Below, in pieces: positions 16,588 through 25,063 of a stretch of DNA of 64,000 nt. Source of the stretch: CCMP332 sp040218795 (GTDB lineage: Bacteria; Bacteroidota; Bacteroidia; Cytophagales; CCMP332). The notes beneath the pieces were generated by a model, which was not told the DNA's origin, made no database searches, and saw nothing but the letters and a program-made list of their open reading frames with translations. The stretch covers positions 310,001-374,000 of the forward strand of contig JAVJQT010000010.1 in assembly GCA_040218795.1 (NCBI GenBank), given 5' to 3'. Numbering within the stretch: position 1 is the first letter of the stretch; each line of letters starts with the position of its first letter. The translations under genes and the position numbers were made by a program.

Positions 16588-19122
16588 TTATTCTTTGGGT
16601 TGTTCCTTTTTCTTTTTCTTCTTGATCTTAATTGTAAGGTTTTCTTCACCTTCTTTATAATCAGCAGATAAGATATCACCTTCATTAATATCACCTTTCA
16701 GTATCTCTTCAGCTATTGCATCTTCAAGATATTTCTGAATGGCTCTATTTAAAGGTCTGGCTCCGAACTGTGGATCATATCCTTTTTCAGATAAAAATTC
16801 TTTGGCTTTAACCGTTAATTCAACACCATATCCCATGGCATCAATTCTATTGAATACCGTTTCTAAAGCATTATCAATAATTCTGAAAATATGCTTTTTT
16901 TCCAGCGAGTTAAAGACAATGATATCGTCAAGCCTATTGATAAACTCAGGAGAGAATGTTTTCTTTAAGGCTTTTTGTATTGTTCCTTTAACAATATCAT
17001 CCTGATTCGATTGTCTGGATTGAGTATTGAAACCAATGCCCATTCCAAAATCTTTTAGATCTCTAACTCCAATATTGGAAGTCATGATGATCACCGTGTT
17101 TCTAAAATCTACTCTTCTTCCGAGTCCATCTGTAAGTATGCCATCATCCAGTACCTGTAATAAAATATTGAAGACATCAGGATGCGCTTTTTCAATTTCA
17201 TCCAATAAGACAACCGAATATGGCTTCCTTCTTACTTTTTCTGTTAGTTGACCGCCTTCTTCATATCCAACATATCCCGGAGGCGCTCCTACTAGTCGTG
17301 ATACAGAGAATTTCTCCATGTATTCGCTCATATCTATTCTCACAAGCGAATCTTCCTTATCAAACAAATAAGTGGACAGGACTTTTGCCAGTTCTGTTTT
17401 GCCTACACCTGTCGGACCTAAAAATATAAATGAACCAATAGGTTTTTTCGGATCTTTTAGACCTACCCTTGTTCTTTGAATTGCCTTCGTCAGTTTTTTT
17501 ATTGCCTGTTCCTGGCCGATAACCATACCTGAAAGGTCTTTATCCATATCTTTCAATTTGGAGCTTTCTTTCTCGGCAACTCGGTTTGTAGGTATTCCGG
17601 TCATCATGGCAATTACTTCAGCCACATTTTCCTCATCGACTGTGTATTTTCTTTTTTTGGTTTCTTCCTCCCAATCGTTTTTCGCGATATCCAATTGCTC
17701 CAGAAGCTTTTTTTCCTTATCCCTCAGTTGTGCAGCCTCTTCGTATTTTTGGCTTTTTACAACTTTATTTTTCTCTTTTTTTACATTTTCAATTGCCTCC
17801 TCTAGCTTCACAATACTATCCGGCACATGGATATTATTTAAATGAACTCTGGCACCTGTTTCATCTAAAACGTCAATGGCCTTATCCGGTAAAAACCTAT
17901 CGCTAATATATCTGTCAGACAATTTTACACATGCATTAATGGCCTCAGGCGTGTAATTTACGTTGTGGTGATCTTCGTATTTATCTTTGATATTGTTAAG
18001 AATTTCAATGGTTTCTTCAACAGAAGTGGAATCAACCATCACGACCTGAAATCTTCTGGCCAATGCACCATCTTTTTCTATGTACTGTCGGTATTCGTCC
18101 AGTGTTGTTGCACCAATGCATTGAATCTCGCCTCTGGCCAAAGCCGGTTTAAACATATTTGAAGCATCTAAAGAGCCACTTGCTCCTCCTGCTCCAACTA
18201 TTGTATGAAGTTCATCAATGAAAAGAATGACATTGGTAGCTTTTTCAAGCTCATTCATAACCGCTTTCATTCTTTCTTCAAACTGACCTCTGTACTTTGT
18301 TCCTGCCACTAATGAAGCGAGATCAAGTGTAACTACTCTTTTGCCAAACAATACCCTTGAAACTTTTTTCTGAACAATTCTAAGTGCAAGGCCTTCAGCT
18401 ATTGCCGTTTTACCAACTCCCGGCTCACCTATGAGTATAGGATTGTTTTTCTTTCTACGACTTAATATTTGAGCAACGCGCTCTATTTCCTTTTCTCTTC
18501 CTACAATAGGATCGAGTTTATCGGTCTCTGCTAATTTTGTTAAATCTCTTCCAAAATTATCTAAAACAGGTGTTTTTGATTTTTCAGCACCAGATTTTGG
18601 GTTTTCGCCTTTTCCACCTCCGCCACCAAAGAATTTGCTCGAATCCTCATCGGAATCTTCAGTTTCCTGACTCGAAACCGGATTTTGATGGTGATATTCC
18701 AATAACTCTTTTACGACATCATAGCTGACGTCAAATTTTTCAAGGATTTGCGTGGCAATATTGTCTTCATCTCTTAAAATGGACAGCAATAAATGCTCTG
18801 TGCCGATGAGCTCACTTTTAAAAATCTTAGCCTCTAAATAGGTGATTTTTAAGACTTTTTCAGATTGCCTTGTCAAAGGAATATTTGAAAGATTCTTAAT
18901 GTTTTGAGAAGCCGTTCCCATGGTTGCCTGTTCGATAGACATGCGGAGTTCGTCCAGTGATACCCCTAATTTTTTGAGCAAGGAAACAGCCATTCCTTCA
19001 CCCTCGCGAATCATGCCTAGCAATAAATGTTCGGTACCAATATAATCATGGCCCAATCGCAATGCTTCTTCTCTGCTTAATGAAATGACTTCTTTTACTC
19101 TATTTGAAAATTTTGCTTCCAT
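16588..19122 (-). CDS. clpC: ATP-dependent Clp protease ATP-binding subunit ClpC
   Basis: ClpC is the Hsp100 unfoldase that feeds substrates to ClpP. The 844-residue protein shows two N-terminal Clp_N repeats ('LGHDYIGTEHLLLGMIREGE' and 'LIGTEHLLLSILRDEDN'), a Gly-rich linker ('FFGGGGGKGENP'), AAA-1 with Walker A GEPGVGKTAIAEGLA and Walker B VILFIDELHTIVGAGG, a UVR-type coiled middle domain ('QKYEEAAQLRDKEKKLLEQL'), AAA-2 with GPTGVGKTELAK and 'VVLLDEIEKAHPDVFNIL', and a normal C-terminus. 'LTDGLGRRVDFRNTVIIMTSN' is family typical. The UVR motif distinguishes ClpC from ClpA and ClpB. It has a monocistronic look, with a terminator and a 116-bp upstream gap. Confidence 0.97.
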   Translation of the reverse strand: MEAKFSNRVKEVISLSREEALRLGHDYIGTEHLLLGMIREGEGMAVSLLKKLGVSLDELRMSIEQATMGTASQNIKNLSNIPLTRQSEKVLKITYLEAKIFKSELIGTEHLLLSILRDEDNIATQILEKFDVSYDVVKELLEYHHQNPVSSQETEDSDEDSSKFFGGGGGKGENPKSGAEKSKTPVLDNFGRDLTKLAETDKLDPIVGREKEIERVAQILSRRKKNNPILIGEPGVGKTAIAEGLALRIVQKKVSRVLFGKRVVTLDLASLVAGTKYRGQFEERMKAVMNELEKATNVILFIDELHTIVGAGGASGSLDASNMFKPALARGEIQCIGATTLDEYRQYIEKDGALARRFQVVMVDSTSVEETIEILNNIKDKYEDHHNVNYTPEAINACVKLSDRYISDRFLPDKAIDVLDETGARVHLNNIHVPDSIVKLEEAIENVKKEKNKVVKSQKYEEAAQLRDKEKKLLEQLDIAKNDWEEETKKRKYTVDEENVAEVIAMMTGIPTNRVAEKESSKLKDMDKDLSGMVIGQEQAIKKLTKAIQRTRVGLKDPKKPIGSFIFLGPTGVGKTELAKVLSTYLFDKEDSLVRIDMSEYMEKFSVSRLVGAPPGYVGYEEGGQLTEKVRRKPYSVVLLDEIEKAHPDVFNILLQVLDDGILTDGLGRRVDFRNTVIIMTSNIGVRDLKDFGMGIGFNTQSRQSNQDDIVKGTIQKALKKTFSPEFINRLDDIIVFNSLEKKHIFRIIDNALETVFNRIDAMGYGVELTVKAKEFLSEKGYDPQFGARPLNRAIQKYLEDAIAEEILKGDINEGDILSADYKEGEENLTIKIKKKKKKEQPKE

Positions 19123-19238
19123 AAATATTAATACGGCTTAATGGCCTTAGGTAAAGGTAACATTTAATTCTTTTTAATGCTACGCACAATTTATATATGT
19201 AAGATCAGATTAAAAAACGCACAGTTACCAAATTTTGT

Positions 19239-19877
19239 TTAAGAATTTTTTAGATACAAAACGGATTCCGGTCCCTGATTAAAAATCAAATCAATTATGC
19301 TTAAACCAGCAACAAAATCATTGCCAAATTGCTGTTGGTATGCCAATTCGTCTTGTTGCTGACTAAAATAAACATCCCAATTTTTAAAACGTTCCAATTC
19401 TGACTCAAAATGAGATGTATTCGATAAATTGGTCCTTTCCTCGCTTAAGAGTAGAATTTCCTTATTTATTCCTAAAATTTTTAAACATAAGCTAAGGTGT
19501 TGCTGGTTATATTCAAGTAGACTAAGGGGTGGATTTTTTATTAATACTTCAAAATAATCCGAATAATATTCAAAAAAAGGGGCCTTGCCATATGCAGTTT
19601 TTATTGATCTCCAGTGGTTCTTTAACCATTTCTGTGTTTTGTCTATTTCAATATTTCTAATTGCTTTTCCTCTCCATGGTTTGCAAACAGGGTATGTTAT
19701 CATAAGTGGGCCCTGAGATGTCAAAATATCAAAATGATTTCTTAAACTTTGTTTTTTATATACCTCAAGGTCATTAATAATGAGCCTCTTTGCTACATTT
19801 ATTTGGTCAAAATAAGATTTAGGCGGAAGCAGATAAGATGGTAAAATGATGAAATCCTTGTTCATGTATGAATTCAA
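19239..19877 (-). CDS. WbqC family protein
   Basis: The 212-residue protein has the WbqC layout: N-terminal 'FIILPSYLLPPKSYFDQIN', then 'QSLRNHFDILTSQGPLMITY' with 'PVCKPWRGKAIRNIEIDKT' and 'WLKNHWRSIKTAYGKAPFFEYY', and a C-terminal 'NDFVAGLSIIDLIFNQGPES'. Members occur in polysaccharide loci in Proteobacteria and as single genes in Bacteroidota, often close to the signal peptidase gene; the biochemical role is unproven. The start could be residue 1 or the Met at residue 5. It is divergent from the GWxTD gene. Confidence 0.82.
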   Translation of the reverse strand: MNSYMNKDFIILPSYLLPPKSYFDQINVAKRLIINDLEVYKKQSLRNHFDILTSQGPLMITYPVCKPWRGKAIRNIEIDKTQKWLKNHWRSIKTAYGKAPFFEYYSDYFEVLIKNPPLSLLEYNQQHLSLCLKILGINKEILLLSEERTNLSNTSHFESELERFKNWDVYFSQQQDELAYQQQFGNDFVAGLSIIDLIFNQGPESVLYLKNS

Positions 19878-19878
19878 A

Positions 19879-19909
19879 TTGATTTAAAACGGTTATCTTA
19901 ATAGCTTTG
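19879..19909 (+). promoter_or_regulatory. Bacteroidota-type promoter for the GWxTD gene
   Basis: TTG at 19879-19881 (-33) and TAGCTTTG at 19902-19909 (-7) are 20 bp apart, close to the TTTG/N19/TAnnTTTG consensus. The -7 motif covers the TTG at 19907, which rules that codon out as translation start and supports the ATG at 19928. Confidence 0.65.
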
Positions 19910-19927
19910 AAGTCTTTGAAAACAAAT

Positions 19928-21400
19928 ATGATTAAAAAACTACTTCTGATCCTTTCAATTTCATTTTTCATTTCAAATGAAACTTACTCACAGGGAATAG
20001 CTGCTACGCTGGACTATTGTAATTTCAAGGCCAATGATTCATTAGGATTGTTTGAATACTATTTGAGTTTTCCGGCCAACACTTTAGCTCACAGAAAAAG
20101 CTCCGCGGGAAAACTGGTATCTGAAGTTAAGGTCATTGCAGGAATGGTAAAACAAAATGATACTGTATATATAGATTCCTACCGCTTGACGAATTCTCCC
20201 AATTCCGAAAAAAGCTTAAAAACTGAAGAATATCTAACTCAGCATAGAATAATTCTTCCTGTAGGTGAGTATTCATTTTTCCTTTATGCAAGCGATCTTG
20301 CTAGTGATGAGCCATCGAACCTCAGCGTAAACTTTCCTGTAAAAATAGGATTTGATAATGCCTTGTTGCAGATGAGCGATATTCAAAATTTAAAATCCTA
20401 TAAATCATCTAAAAAACAAGCTCCGAATGTGAAAAATGGAGTAGAAATGATTTCAAGAAATTCAAACTTCTTTGCAAAAGCAGATGATCGCTACATCTTT
20501 TATCTCGAAGTGTATAATTCGGATCAGGTCATTGGAAAGGATGCCACTTACTTGCTTGAAGCGCGGATAACAAACGCCAGGACCGGAGAAAAAATTGACA
20601 AAACAGGTATTTTCAAAAAACTCAAAGCCGATGGCGTAAATCCTGTATTGGCAGAAATTGATTTATCTCCTGTACCCTCAGGTGATTATAATCTGGTTTT
20701 GGAAATCAAGGATCGAACCAATAAATCACTGTATTCAAAAGAGAAATATTTCCAGCGTTTTCATCCTGATTTGATCGTTGAAAAAGAAGATGAAAAGGCC
20801 ATAGAACTCGACTCCAACAAATATGACCCCTGTCAAATTGCTGAATCCATTAATATGAAAAACCTTGATTTTCTGTTAGATGCATTAATGCCTATGGCCA
20901 AACAAAATGAAAGAGCCTTTGCAGAAGCAGTCGTAAATTCAGGTGATGAAAAACAGAAAATTAATTTCTTGTGCTATTTCTTTCAGAAGAGAGAAACTAA
21001 GGACAAAGACGCAAGAATCTTATTTTTAGAATATAAAGACCGTGTTGAAATTGTAGAAAGGAAATACAAGACACAGACCATGCCCGGTTATCAAACCGAT
21101 CGTGGAAGAGTCTATATTCAATATGGAAAACCCAACCGTATTGATGATGAGTTTTCTGATATGTCGAGAAGTGCAATTAATAATGCAGTAATTCCATATG
21201 AAAAATGGATTTATTATTCGGTTACCGAACCACAACCTCAAAGCAATGTTCAATTTGTTTTTGCTCAAACCAACCGTGCTAATTTTAACTATGAAATAGT
21301 GCATTCAACTGCCATAGGCGAGATCAGCAATCCAAACTGGAAACAGGAAATTTCGAGCAAAATGATGTTTAGTGAAGACCCAAGTCAGGATTACAGATAA
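19928..21400 (+). CDS. GWxTD-domain secreted protein
   Basis: A 490-residue protein with a signal peptide (MIKKLLLILSISFFISNETYS, then QGIA). The first 300 residues form beta-sandwich repeats ('GEYSFFLYASDLASDEPSNL', 'GDYNLVLEIKDRTNKSLYS'). The C-terminal part is the GWxTD domain, recognised here in the variant 'MPGYQTDRGRVYIQYGKPNR' (GYQTD instead of GWxTD). The family is restricted to Bacteroidota and relatives and has no established activity. The ATG at 19928 follows a good promoter. Its 3' end overlaps the convergent tsaC-like gene by 10 bp. Confidence 0.85.
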   Translation: MIKKLLLILSISFFISNETYSQGIAATLDYCNFKANDSLGLFEYYLSFPANTLAHRKSSAGKLVSEVKVIAGMVKQNDTVYIDSYRLTNSPNSEKSLKTEEYLTQHRIILPVGEYSFFLYASDLASDEPSNLSVNFPVKIGFDNALLQMSDIQNLKSYKSSKKQAPNVKNGVEMISRNSNFFAKADDRYIFYLEVYNSDQVIGKDATYLLEARITNARTGEKIDKTGIFKKLKADGVNPVLAEIDLSPVPSGDYNLVLEIKDRTNKSLYSKEKYFQRFHPDLIVEKEDEKAIELDSNKYDPCQIAESINMKNLDFLLDALMPMAKQNERAFAEAVVNSGDEKQKINFLCYFFQKRETKDKDARILFLEYKDRVEIVERKYKTQTMPGYQTDRGRVYIQYGKPNRIDDEFSDMSRSAINNAVIPYEKWIYYSVTEPQPQSNVQFVFAQTNRANFNYEIVHSTAIGEISNPNWKQEISSKMMFSEDPSQDYR

Positions 21401-22014
21401 ATTTCTCCCAGGCCTTGTCTGATAATTTCATAATTCGGTGTAGTACAATCGATAATGGTTGATGGAACGTTATGACCATAACCCCCGTCAATAATAATAT
21501 CGGCTTTGTGCTTATACATTTCGAAAATCTCAGCCGGATCGGTAGGGTATTCAACAATATCATCATCCAGTTTTAATGAAGAAGTAATAATTGGATTTCC
21601 AAGCGATCTGACCATTTGACGGATAATATTATTGTCGGGAATTCGAATGCCAACGGTTTTCTTTTTGACATTTAAAATTTTTGGTACTCTCGAACTCGAT
21701 TCCAAAATAAAGGTAAAAGGCCCCGGCAAATATTTCTTCATTAGCTTAAATGAAGTATTATCAGGTCCTTTAACATATTCAGAAATATGGCTTAGGTCAT
21801 TGCAGATAAACGAAAGGTTCATTTGTTTTCCCTTAATCCCTAATACATGAATCAGTTTAGCAATGGCTTTAGAATTATAGATATCACATCCAATACCATA
21901 GACTGTATCCGTAGGGTATACTATTAATGCTCCCAGTTCAAGCGCTTCAACAACCTGATCTATTTTTCTTTGCTCTGGATTTACGGGATGAATTTTTAAG
22001 AATTCTGCTTCCAT
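21391..22014 (-). CDS. tsaC: Threonylcarbamoyl-AMP synthase (Sua5/YrdC/TsaC family)
   Basis: The enzyme makes threonylcarbamoyl-AMP from threonine, bicarbonate and ATP for the t6A37 modification of ANN-decoding tRNAs. Signatures are 'GALIVYPTDTVYGIGCDIY', 'KQMNLSFICNDLSHISEYV', 'LPGPFTFILES' and 'VGIRIPDNNIIRQMV' with 'PIITSSLKLDDD'. At 207 residues it is a YrdC-domain-only protein without the Sua5 C-terminal domain. The gene is complete. Confidence 0.93.
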   Translation of the reverse strand: MEAEFLKIHPVNPEQRKIDQVVEALELGALIVYPTDTVYGIGCDIYNSKAIAKLIHVLGIKGKQMNLSFICNDLSHISEYVKGPDNTSFKLMKKYLPGPFTFILESSSRVPKILNVKKKTVGIRIPDNNIIRQMVRSLGNPIITSSLKLDDDIVEYPTDPAEIFEMYKHKADIIIDGGYGHNVPSTIIDCTTPNYEIIRQGLGEIYL

Positions 22015-22114
22015 AATATTGCGATAAATATATGGCTAAGGAATATTCAAGTCAAACAATTAATTGATTTTTGGATTAAAATATTTGATTTTACTTTAAA
22101 AGTCTATTTTGATC

Positions 22115-22122
22115 TAATTTTG
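22115..22122 (+). promoter_or_regulatory. -7-like motif directly before mltG
   Basis: TAATTTTG fits TAnnTTTG but ends only 4 bp before the mltG ATG. If used, the mRNA would be nearly leaderless. No -33 TTTG at the correct spacing is evident, so the site is uncertain. Confidence 0.3.
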
Positions 22123-22126
22123 TGCC

Positions 22127-23164
22127 ATGAAAGCAAAAAAAGCGCGGCTGCCGCTTATACTTTTATTTTCAGGTGTAATGATAATATCATTTACATTTTA
22201 TTTTTATCAGGTATTCTTTGCTGCTAATTTCCTGGTAGGCCAGGATGATCCATATTATCTGGAAATAGAGAAAGGAACTTTATTTAAAGAGCTGGTATCC
22301 CAAATGAATGAAGATGAAGTATTAAGCGATGCTCTTTCATTTTCATTTGTATCAAAAGTTCTTGATTATCAAGACAAGGTGCGATCTGGAAGATATTTAA
22401 TCAATCCAAATTCTAACAATATAGATATTGTTAGAAAGCTAAGAGCCGGTGTTCAGGTGCCCGTTACTGTGACGTTTAACAACGTAAGAACTAAAAAAGA
22501 CCTATGTGAAAAAATTTGTAAATATCTTGAAATGGATCCGGAGCAACTCGAAGTAAAACTCCGGGATCCTGAGTTTTGCAAAAAATATGGAAAAGACACT
22601 TTTACAATTGTTAATTTATTTATTCCCAATACCTATGAAATGTATTGGCAACAAAATCCGGAAGAGCTATGCGATCGCATGCAAAGGGAGTATCAACATT
22701 TTTGGAATGAAGTGAGAATTGATAAAGCAGCAAAAATCAATTTAAAAAGAGATCAGGTTAGCATTTTGGCTTCTATCGTCCAGGCGGAAACGCGTTGGAA
22801 CGATGAAAAATCAAAAATTGCAGGTGTATATTTAAACAGATTAAAAAAAGGTATCCCATTACAGGCAGATCCAACACTTGTGTTTGCAACCGGAAATTTT
22901 CAGTTAAAAAGGGTTTTAAATGTCCACAAGGAAATTGACTCTCCTTATAACACCTATAAAAATCAGGGACTTCCTCCGGGGCCAATAAATTTACCTTCAA
23001 TTTCTTCAATAGATGCAGTATTAAATGCCGAAGATCATAACTATTACTATTTTTGCGCAAAAGAAGATTTTTCGGGATATCACAATTTTGCGAGTACCAT
23101 CAGAGAACACATTAACAACGCCAATCGTTATCAACGCGCTTTAAACAGAGCGAATATCAAATAA
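22127..23164 (+). CDS. mltG: Endolytic murein transglycosylase MltG
   Basis: MltG cuts nascent glycan strands in the periplasm and sets their length. The 345-residue protein has one N-terminal membrane helix (about residues 9-29), a LysM-like domain and the YceG catalytic domain. Catalytic region: 'ILASIVQAETRWNDEKSKIA' with the conserved Glu in 'AET', then 'GVYLNRLKKGIPLQADPTLVF' and 'SPYNTYKNQGLPPGPI', and 'FSGYHNFASTIREH' at the end. It is complete. Its stop overlaps the start of the thioesterase gene by 1 bp, so the two are cotranscribed. Confidence 0.95.
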   Translation: MKAKKARLPLILLFSGVMIISFTFYFYQVFFAANFLVGQDDPYYLEIEKGTLFKELVSQMNEDEVLSDALSFSFVSKVLDYQDKVRSGRYLINPNSNNIDIVRKLRAGVQVPVTVTFNNVRTKKDLCEKICKYLEMDPEQLEVKLRDPEFCKKYGKDTFTIVNLFIPNTYEMYWQQNPEELCDRMQREYQHFWNEVRIDKAAKINLKRDQVSILASIVQAETRWNDEKSKIAGVYLNRLKKGIPLQADPTLVFATGNFQLKRVLNVHKEIDSPYNTYKNQGLPPGPINLPSISSIDAVLNAEDHNYYYFCAKEDFSGYHNFASTIREHINNANRYQRALNRANIK

Positions 23165-23574
23165 TGTTCGAGACAGAAGTTAAAATCAGAGTTCGGTATT
23201 CAGAAACAGACCGTATGGGCTATGTCTATTATGGGCACTATGCTACTTATTTTGAAGTCGCCAGAGTTGAGGCAATTAGAGAAATAGGCTTTAGCTACAA
23301 AACATTGGAAGATGAGCATGGAATTCTTCTTCCGGTTCGCGAAAATTGGTCCAGATTTCTAGCTCCGGCCTATTACGATGATTTATTGACTGTAAATGTC
23401 AGCATAAAAGAAATGCCCACCATTCGTTTTGATTTTCATTATAAAATCTTCAGAAATGATGATGAACATATCCATAGTGGAAAAACTACATTGGTTTTTA
23501 TCAACAAACAAAGCGGAAAACCCTGTAAACCGCCACAAGAACTTAGCGATCATTTAAAACCTTATTTTGAGTAG
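23164..23574 (+). CDS. YbgC/4HBT-type acyl-CoA thioesterase
   Basis: A 136-residue hotdog-fold thioesterase. The N-terminal 'VKIRVRYSETDRMGYVYYGH' contains the catalytic Asp and the 'GHYATYFEVARVEAIREIG' helix of the 4-hydroxybenzoyl-CoA thioesterase/YbgC family. It hydrolyses acyl-CoA of unknown chain length. It overlaps mltG by 1 bp and the YihY gene by 8 bp, an operon order frequent in Bacteroidota. Confidence 0.9.
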   Translation: MFETEVKIRVRYSETDRMGYVYYGHYATYFEVARVEAIREIGFSYKTLEDEHGILLPVRENWSRFLAPAYYDDLLTVNVSIKEMPTIRFDFHYKIFRNDDEHIHSGKTTLVFINKQSGKPCKPPQELSDHLKPYFE

Positions 23575-24526
23575 AATTAAGAAGTATAAAGAACGCGTAG
23601 AAAGCTCAATACACTTCAGGAATTTTATAGATTTTCTAAAGAATACCCACATTACAGGAAATAGAGTGCCTCTGTGGAATTTTGGAAAAATCTTCTGGAA
23701 AAAATTGGTCAATGATGAAATATCAATGATGGCTTACGGTGTAGCCTTTAATTTCACCTTTGCTATTTTCCCTTCATTGATATTTATGTTTACGGTAATT
23801 CCGTATATACCTATTGAAAATTTAAATGTAAAAATCCTGGATTTCCTTCAGGAAGTGGTACCCGGAAAAATATATAATAATGCTGAAGGCACAATCAATG
23901 ATATAGTAAGCAAACCAAGAGGGGGCTTATTGTCTTTTGGCTTTTTCTTTGCGCTGTTTTTGGCAACAAATGGTATGGATGCCTTAATAGCGGCATTTAA
24001 TGCATGTTATAAAACAAAAGAAACGCGTAATTATATTTATCGAAGGTGGATTTCATTAATTCTAACTGTCGTATTAGCACTAATTTTATTTCTTGCTATC
24101 GCAATTTTAATCATAGGTAGATTTGCACTGGATACCATGGTTGAATGGCAAATTTTGCAAACAGACACCACCTATTATTTGCTATATATTCTTAAATATC
24201 TGGTAATAGGCTTAATTTTTCTATTGGGGGTTTCAGTGATATATTACTGGGCGCCCTCCATCCATAAAAGATGGCGCTTCTTTTCATATGGTGCTATTCT
24301 GGCGACTGTTCTTTGTATTTTAGTTTCCCTTGCTTATACTTTTTATTTTAATCACTTTGCTTCATACAACCGGCTTTACGGTTCAATAGGTGCAATGATA
24401 GGACTTATGCTATGGCTATATTTCATATCCTTTATTTTACTATTTGGATTTGAGTTAAATGCCAGTCTTGAGAAATCGCAAATACTTCAACAGAAATTAA
24501 GACAACGTAAAAGAAATAACCGATAA
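23567..24526 (+). CDS. YihY/BrkB-family inner-membrane protein
   Basis: A 319-residue membrane protein with six predicted helices. Family features are 'NDEISMMAYGVAFNFTFAIF', 'LFLATNGMDALIAAFNACY', 'IYYWAPSIHKRWRFFSYGA' and 'SYNRLYGSIGAMIGLMLWLY'. The family was once misnamed as RNase BN; its function is unknown. The start is a TTG at 23567 that overlaps the thioesterase stop; no closer ATG exists before 'MMAYG'. It is last in the mltG operon. Confidence 0.88.
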   Translation: MSRIKKYKERVESSIHFRNFIDFLKNTHITGNRVPLWNFGKIFWKKLVNDEISMMAYGVAFNFTFAIFPSLIFMFTVIPYIPIENLNVKILDFLQEVVPGKIYNNAEGTINDIVSKPRGGLLSFGFFFALFLATNGMDALIAAFNACYKTKETRNYIYRRWISLILTVVLALILFLAIAILIIGRFALDTMVEWQILQTDTTYYLLYILKYLVIGLIFLLGVSVIYYWAPSIHKRWRFFSYGAILATVLCILVSLAYTFYFNHFASYNRLYGSIGAMIGLMLWLYFISFILLFGFELNASLEKSQILQQKLRQRKRNNR

Positions 24527-24530
24527 TCGG

Positions 24531-24562
24531 TTTGATAAAATTAACAGAGTGTATTAGTTTTG
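24531..24562 (+). promoter_or_regulatory. Strong promoter upstream of the tRNA-Ser region
   Basis: TTTG at 24531-24534 and TAGTTTTG at 24555-24562, 20 bp apart, match the Bacteroidota sigma consensus closely. Transcription should start near 24568 and run through a structured leader toward tRNA-Ser at 24742. Confidence 0.7.
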
Positions 24563-24566
24563 CCCT

Positions 24567-24639
24567 CCCGTTTTGCACCATCGCTTAGGCTGTGGTAGAC
24601 GGGTCTTAAAAAAAGAGCTCAAGCTCTTAAATATTTTTT
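24567..24639 (+). ncRNA. Possible short structured RNA ending in a terminator-like hairpin
   Basis: Between the promoter and the tRNA region, CCCGT (24567-24571) can pair with ACGGG (24599-24603), enclosing ACCA/TGGT (24577-24580 with 24593-24596). Then AAGAGC/GCTCTT (24613-24618 with 24623-24628) forms a hairpin followed by ATATTTTTT. The layout fits a roughly 70-nt transcript with its own terminator or an attenuator before tRNA-Ser. I do not recognise an RNA family. Confidence 0.35.
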
Positions 24640-24640
24640 A

Positions 24641-24741
24641 GGGGCGTGGCAGATTTATCTGCCGAAAGGCAGGGTGGTCGTTCCGATAAGTATCGGAAGC
24701 GGCGGTCTGTTCAAGGATTTAAAGAAATCCTTAAAATGTTT
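24641..24741 (+). pseudogene. Broken tRNA-Ser 5' copy interrupted by short palindromes
   Basis: Three blocks of the neighbouring tRNA-Ser recur in order: GTGGCAGA (24646-24653), GTGGTCG (24674-24680) and GCGGCGGTCT (24699-24708), which in the intact gene are at 24748, 24756 and 24766. In this copy they are separated by 20 bp that form hairpins (GGCAGAT/ATCTGCC and CTGCC-GAAA-GGCAG) and by the exact palindrome TTCCGATA-AG-TATCGGAA (24681-24698). A third palindrome, AAGGATTT-AAAG-AAATCCTT (24713-24732), replaces the rest. No functional tRNA can form. Alternative: a structured RNA that only resembles tRNA. Confidence 0.5.
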
Positions 24742-24826
24742 AGAGGAGTGGCAGAGTGGTCGAATGCGGCGGTCTTGAAAACCGTTGTACCGCGAGGTAC
24801 CGGGGGTTCGAATCCCTCCTCCTCTG
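24742..24826 (+). tRNA. tRNA-Ser (anticodon UGA)
   Basis: The acceptor stem AGAGGAG (24742-24748) pairs with CTCCTCT (24819-24825). The anticodon arm GCGGT-CTTGAAA-ACCGT gives anticodon UGA, reading UCA. A long variable arm (GTACCGCGAGGTAC) is typical of tRNA-Ser, and the T arm has TTCGAAT. G at 24826 is the discriminator; the genomic sequence continues CA, so CCA is not fully encoded. The 3' part from 24805 is the left attachment site of the integrated element, which restores the tRNA. Confidence 0.95.
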
Positions 24827-24828
24827 CA
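24805..24828 (+). repeat. attL: 24-bp core in tRNA-Ser 3' end
   Basis: The 24 bases here (starting GGTTCGAATC and ending CTCTGCA) are repeated exactly at 31918-31941. It covers the T arm and acceptor end, the usual crossover site of tyrosine integrases in tRNA genes. Confidence 0.93.
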
Positions 24829-24831
24829 TAG

Positions 24832-24879
24832 ACAGTCATTTAATTCATTGTAAATCAATGTTTTACTTGACTGTTTTTT
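24832..24879 (+). terminator. Terminator after tRNA-Ser, supplied by the element
   Basis: ACAGTCA (24832-24838) pairs with TGACTGT (24868-24874), with an inner hairpin CATTG-TAAAT-CAATG, followed by six T. The element thus brings a replacement terminator for the tRNA it occupies. Confidence 0.7.
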
Positions 24880-24885
24880 ATTTTC

Positions 24886-24907
24886 GTGCCTACCATGTGC
24901 CAACAAT
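24886..24907 (+). repeat. Left pair of 11-bp integrase arm-site candidates
   Basis: Two directly adjacent copies of GTGCCNACNAT (GTGCCTACCAT, GTGCCAACAAT) lie 57 bp inside attL. A matching pair with the same orientation lies near attR at 31769-31790. This placement fits arm-type binding sites of a tyrosine integrase. Confidence 0.65.
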
Positions 24908-25063
24908 CATAACAAAAGGTTATTTTTTTAAGATTTTTTCATCATTCAAATTGTATCATTTGCTAATTGACAATAGGTGTTCACACATTATTAGAGTATT
25001 GAAACCAGAATAGATTTAAATTGAGGGAATTAATTAAATTAAGATTAGATAAAGGAACAAAAG

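Noticed and set aside
19123..19238. Possible riboswitch or CIRCE-like heat-shock operator upstream of clpC
   Set aside because: No inverted repeat of the known type and no conserved aptamer could be seen in the 116-bp gap.
24646..25013. Open frames across tRNA-Ser on both strands
   Set aside because: They run through the tRNA and its relic, use structured RNA sequence as codons and have no protein-like features.
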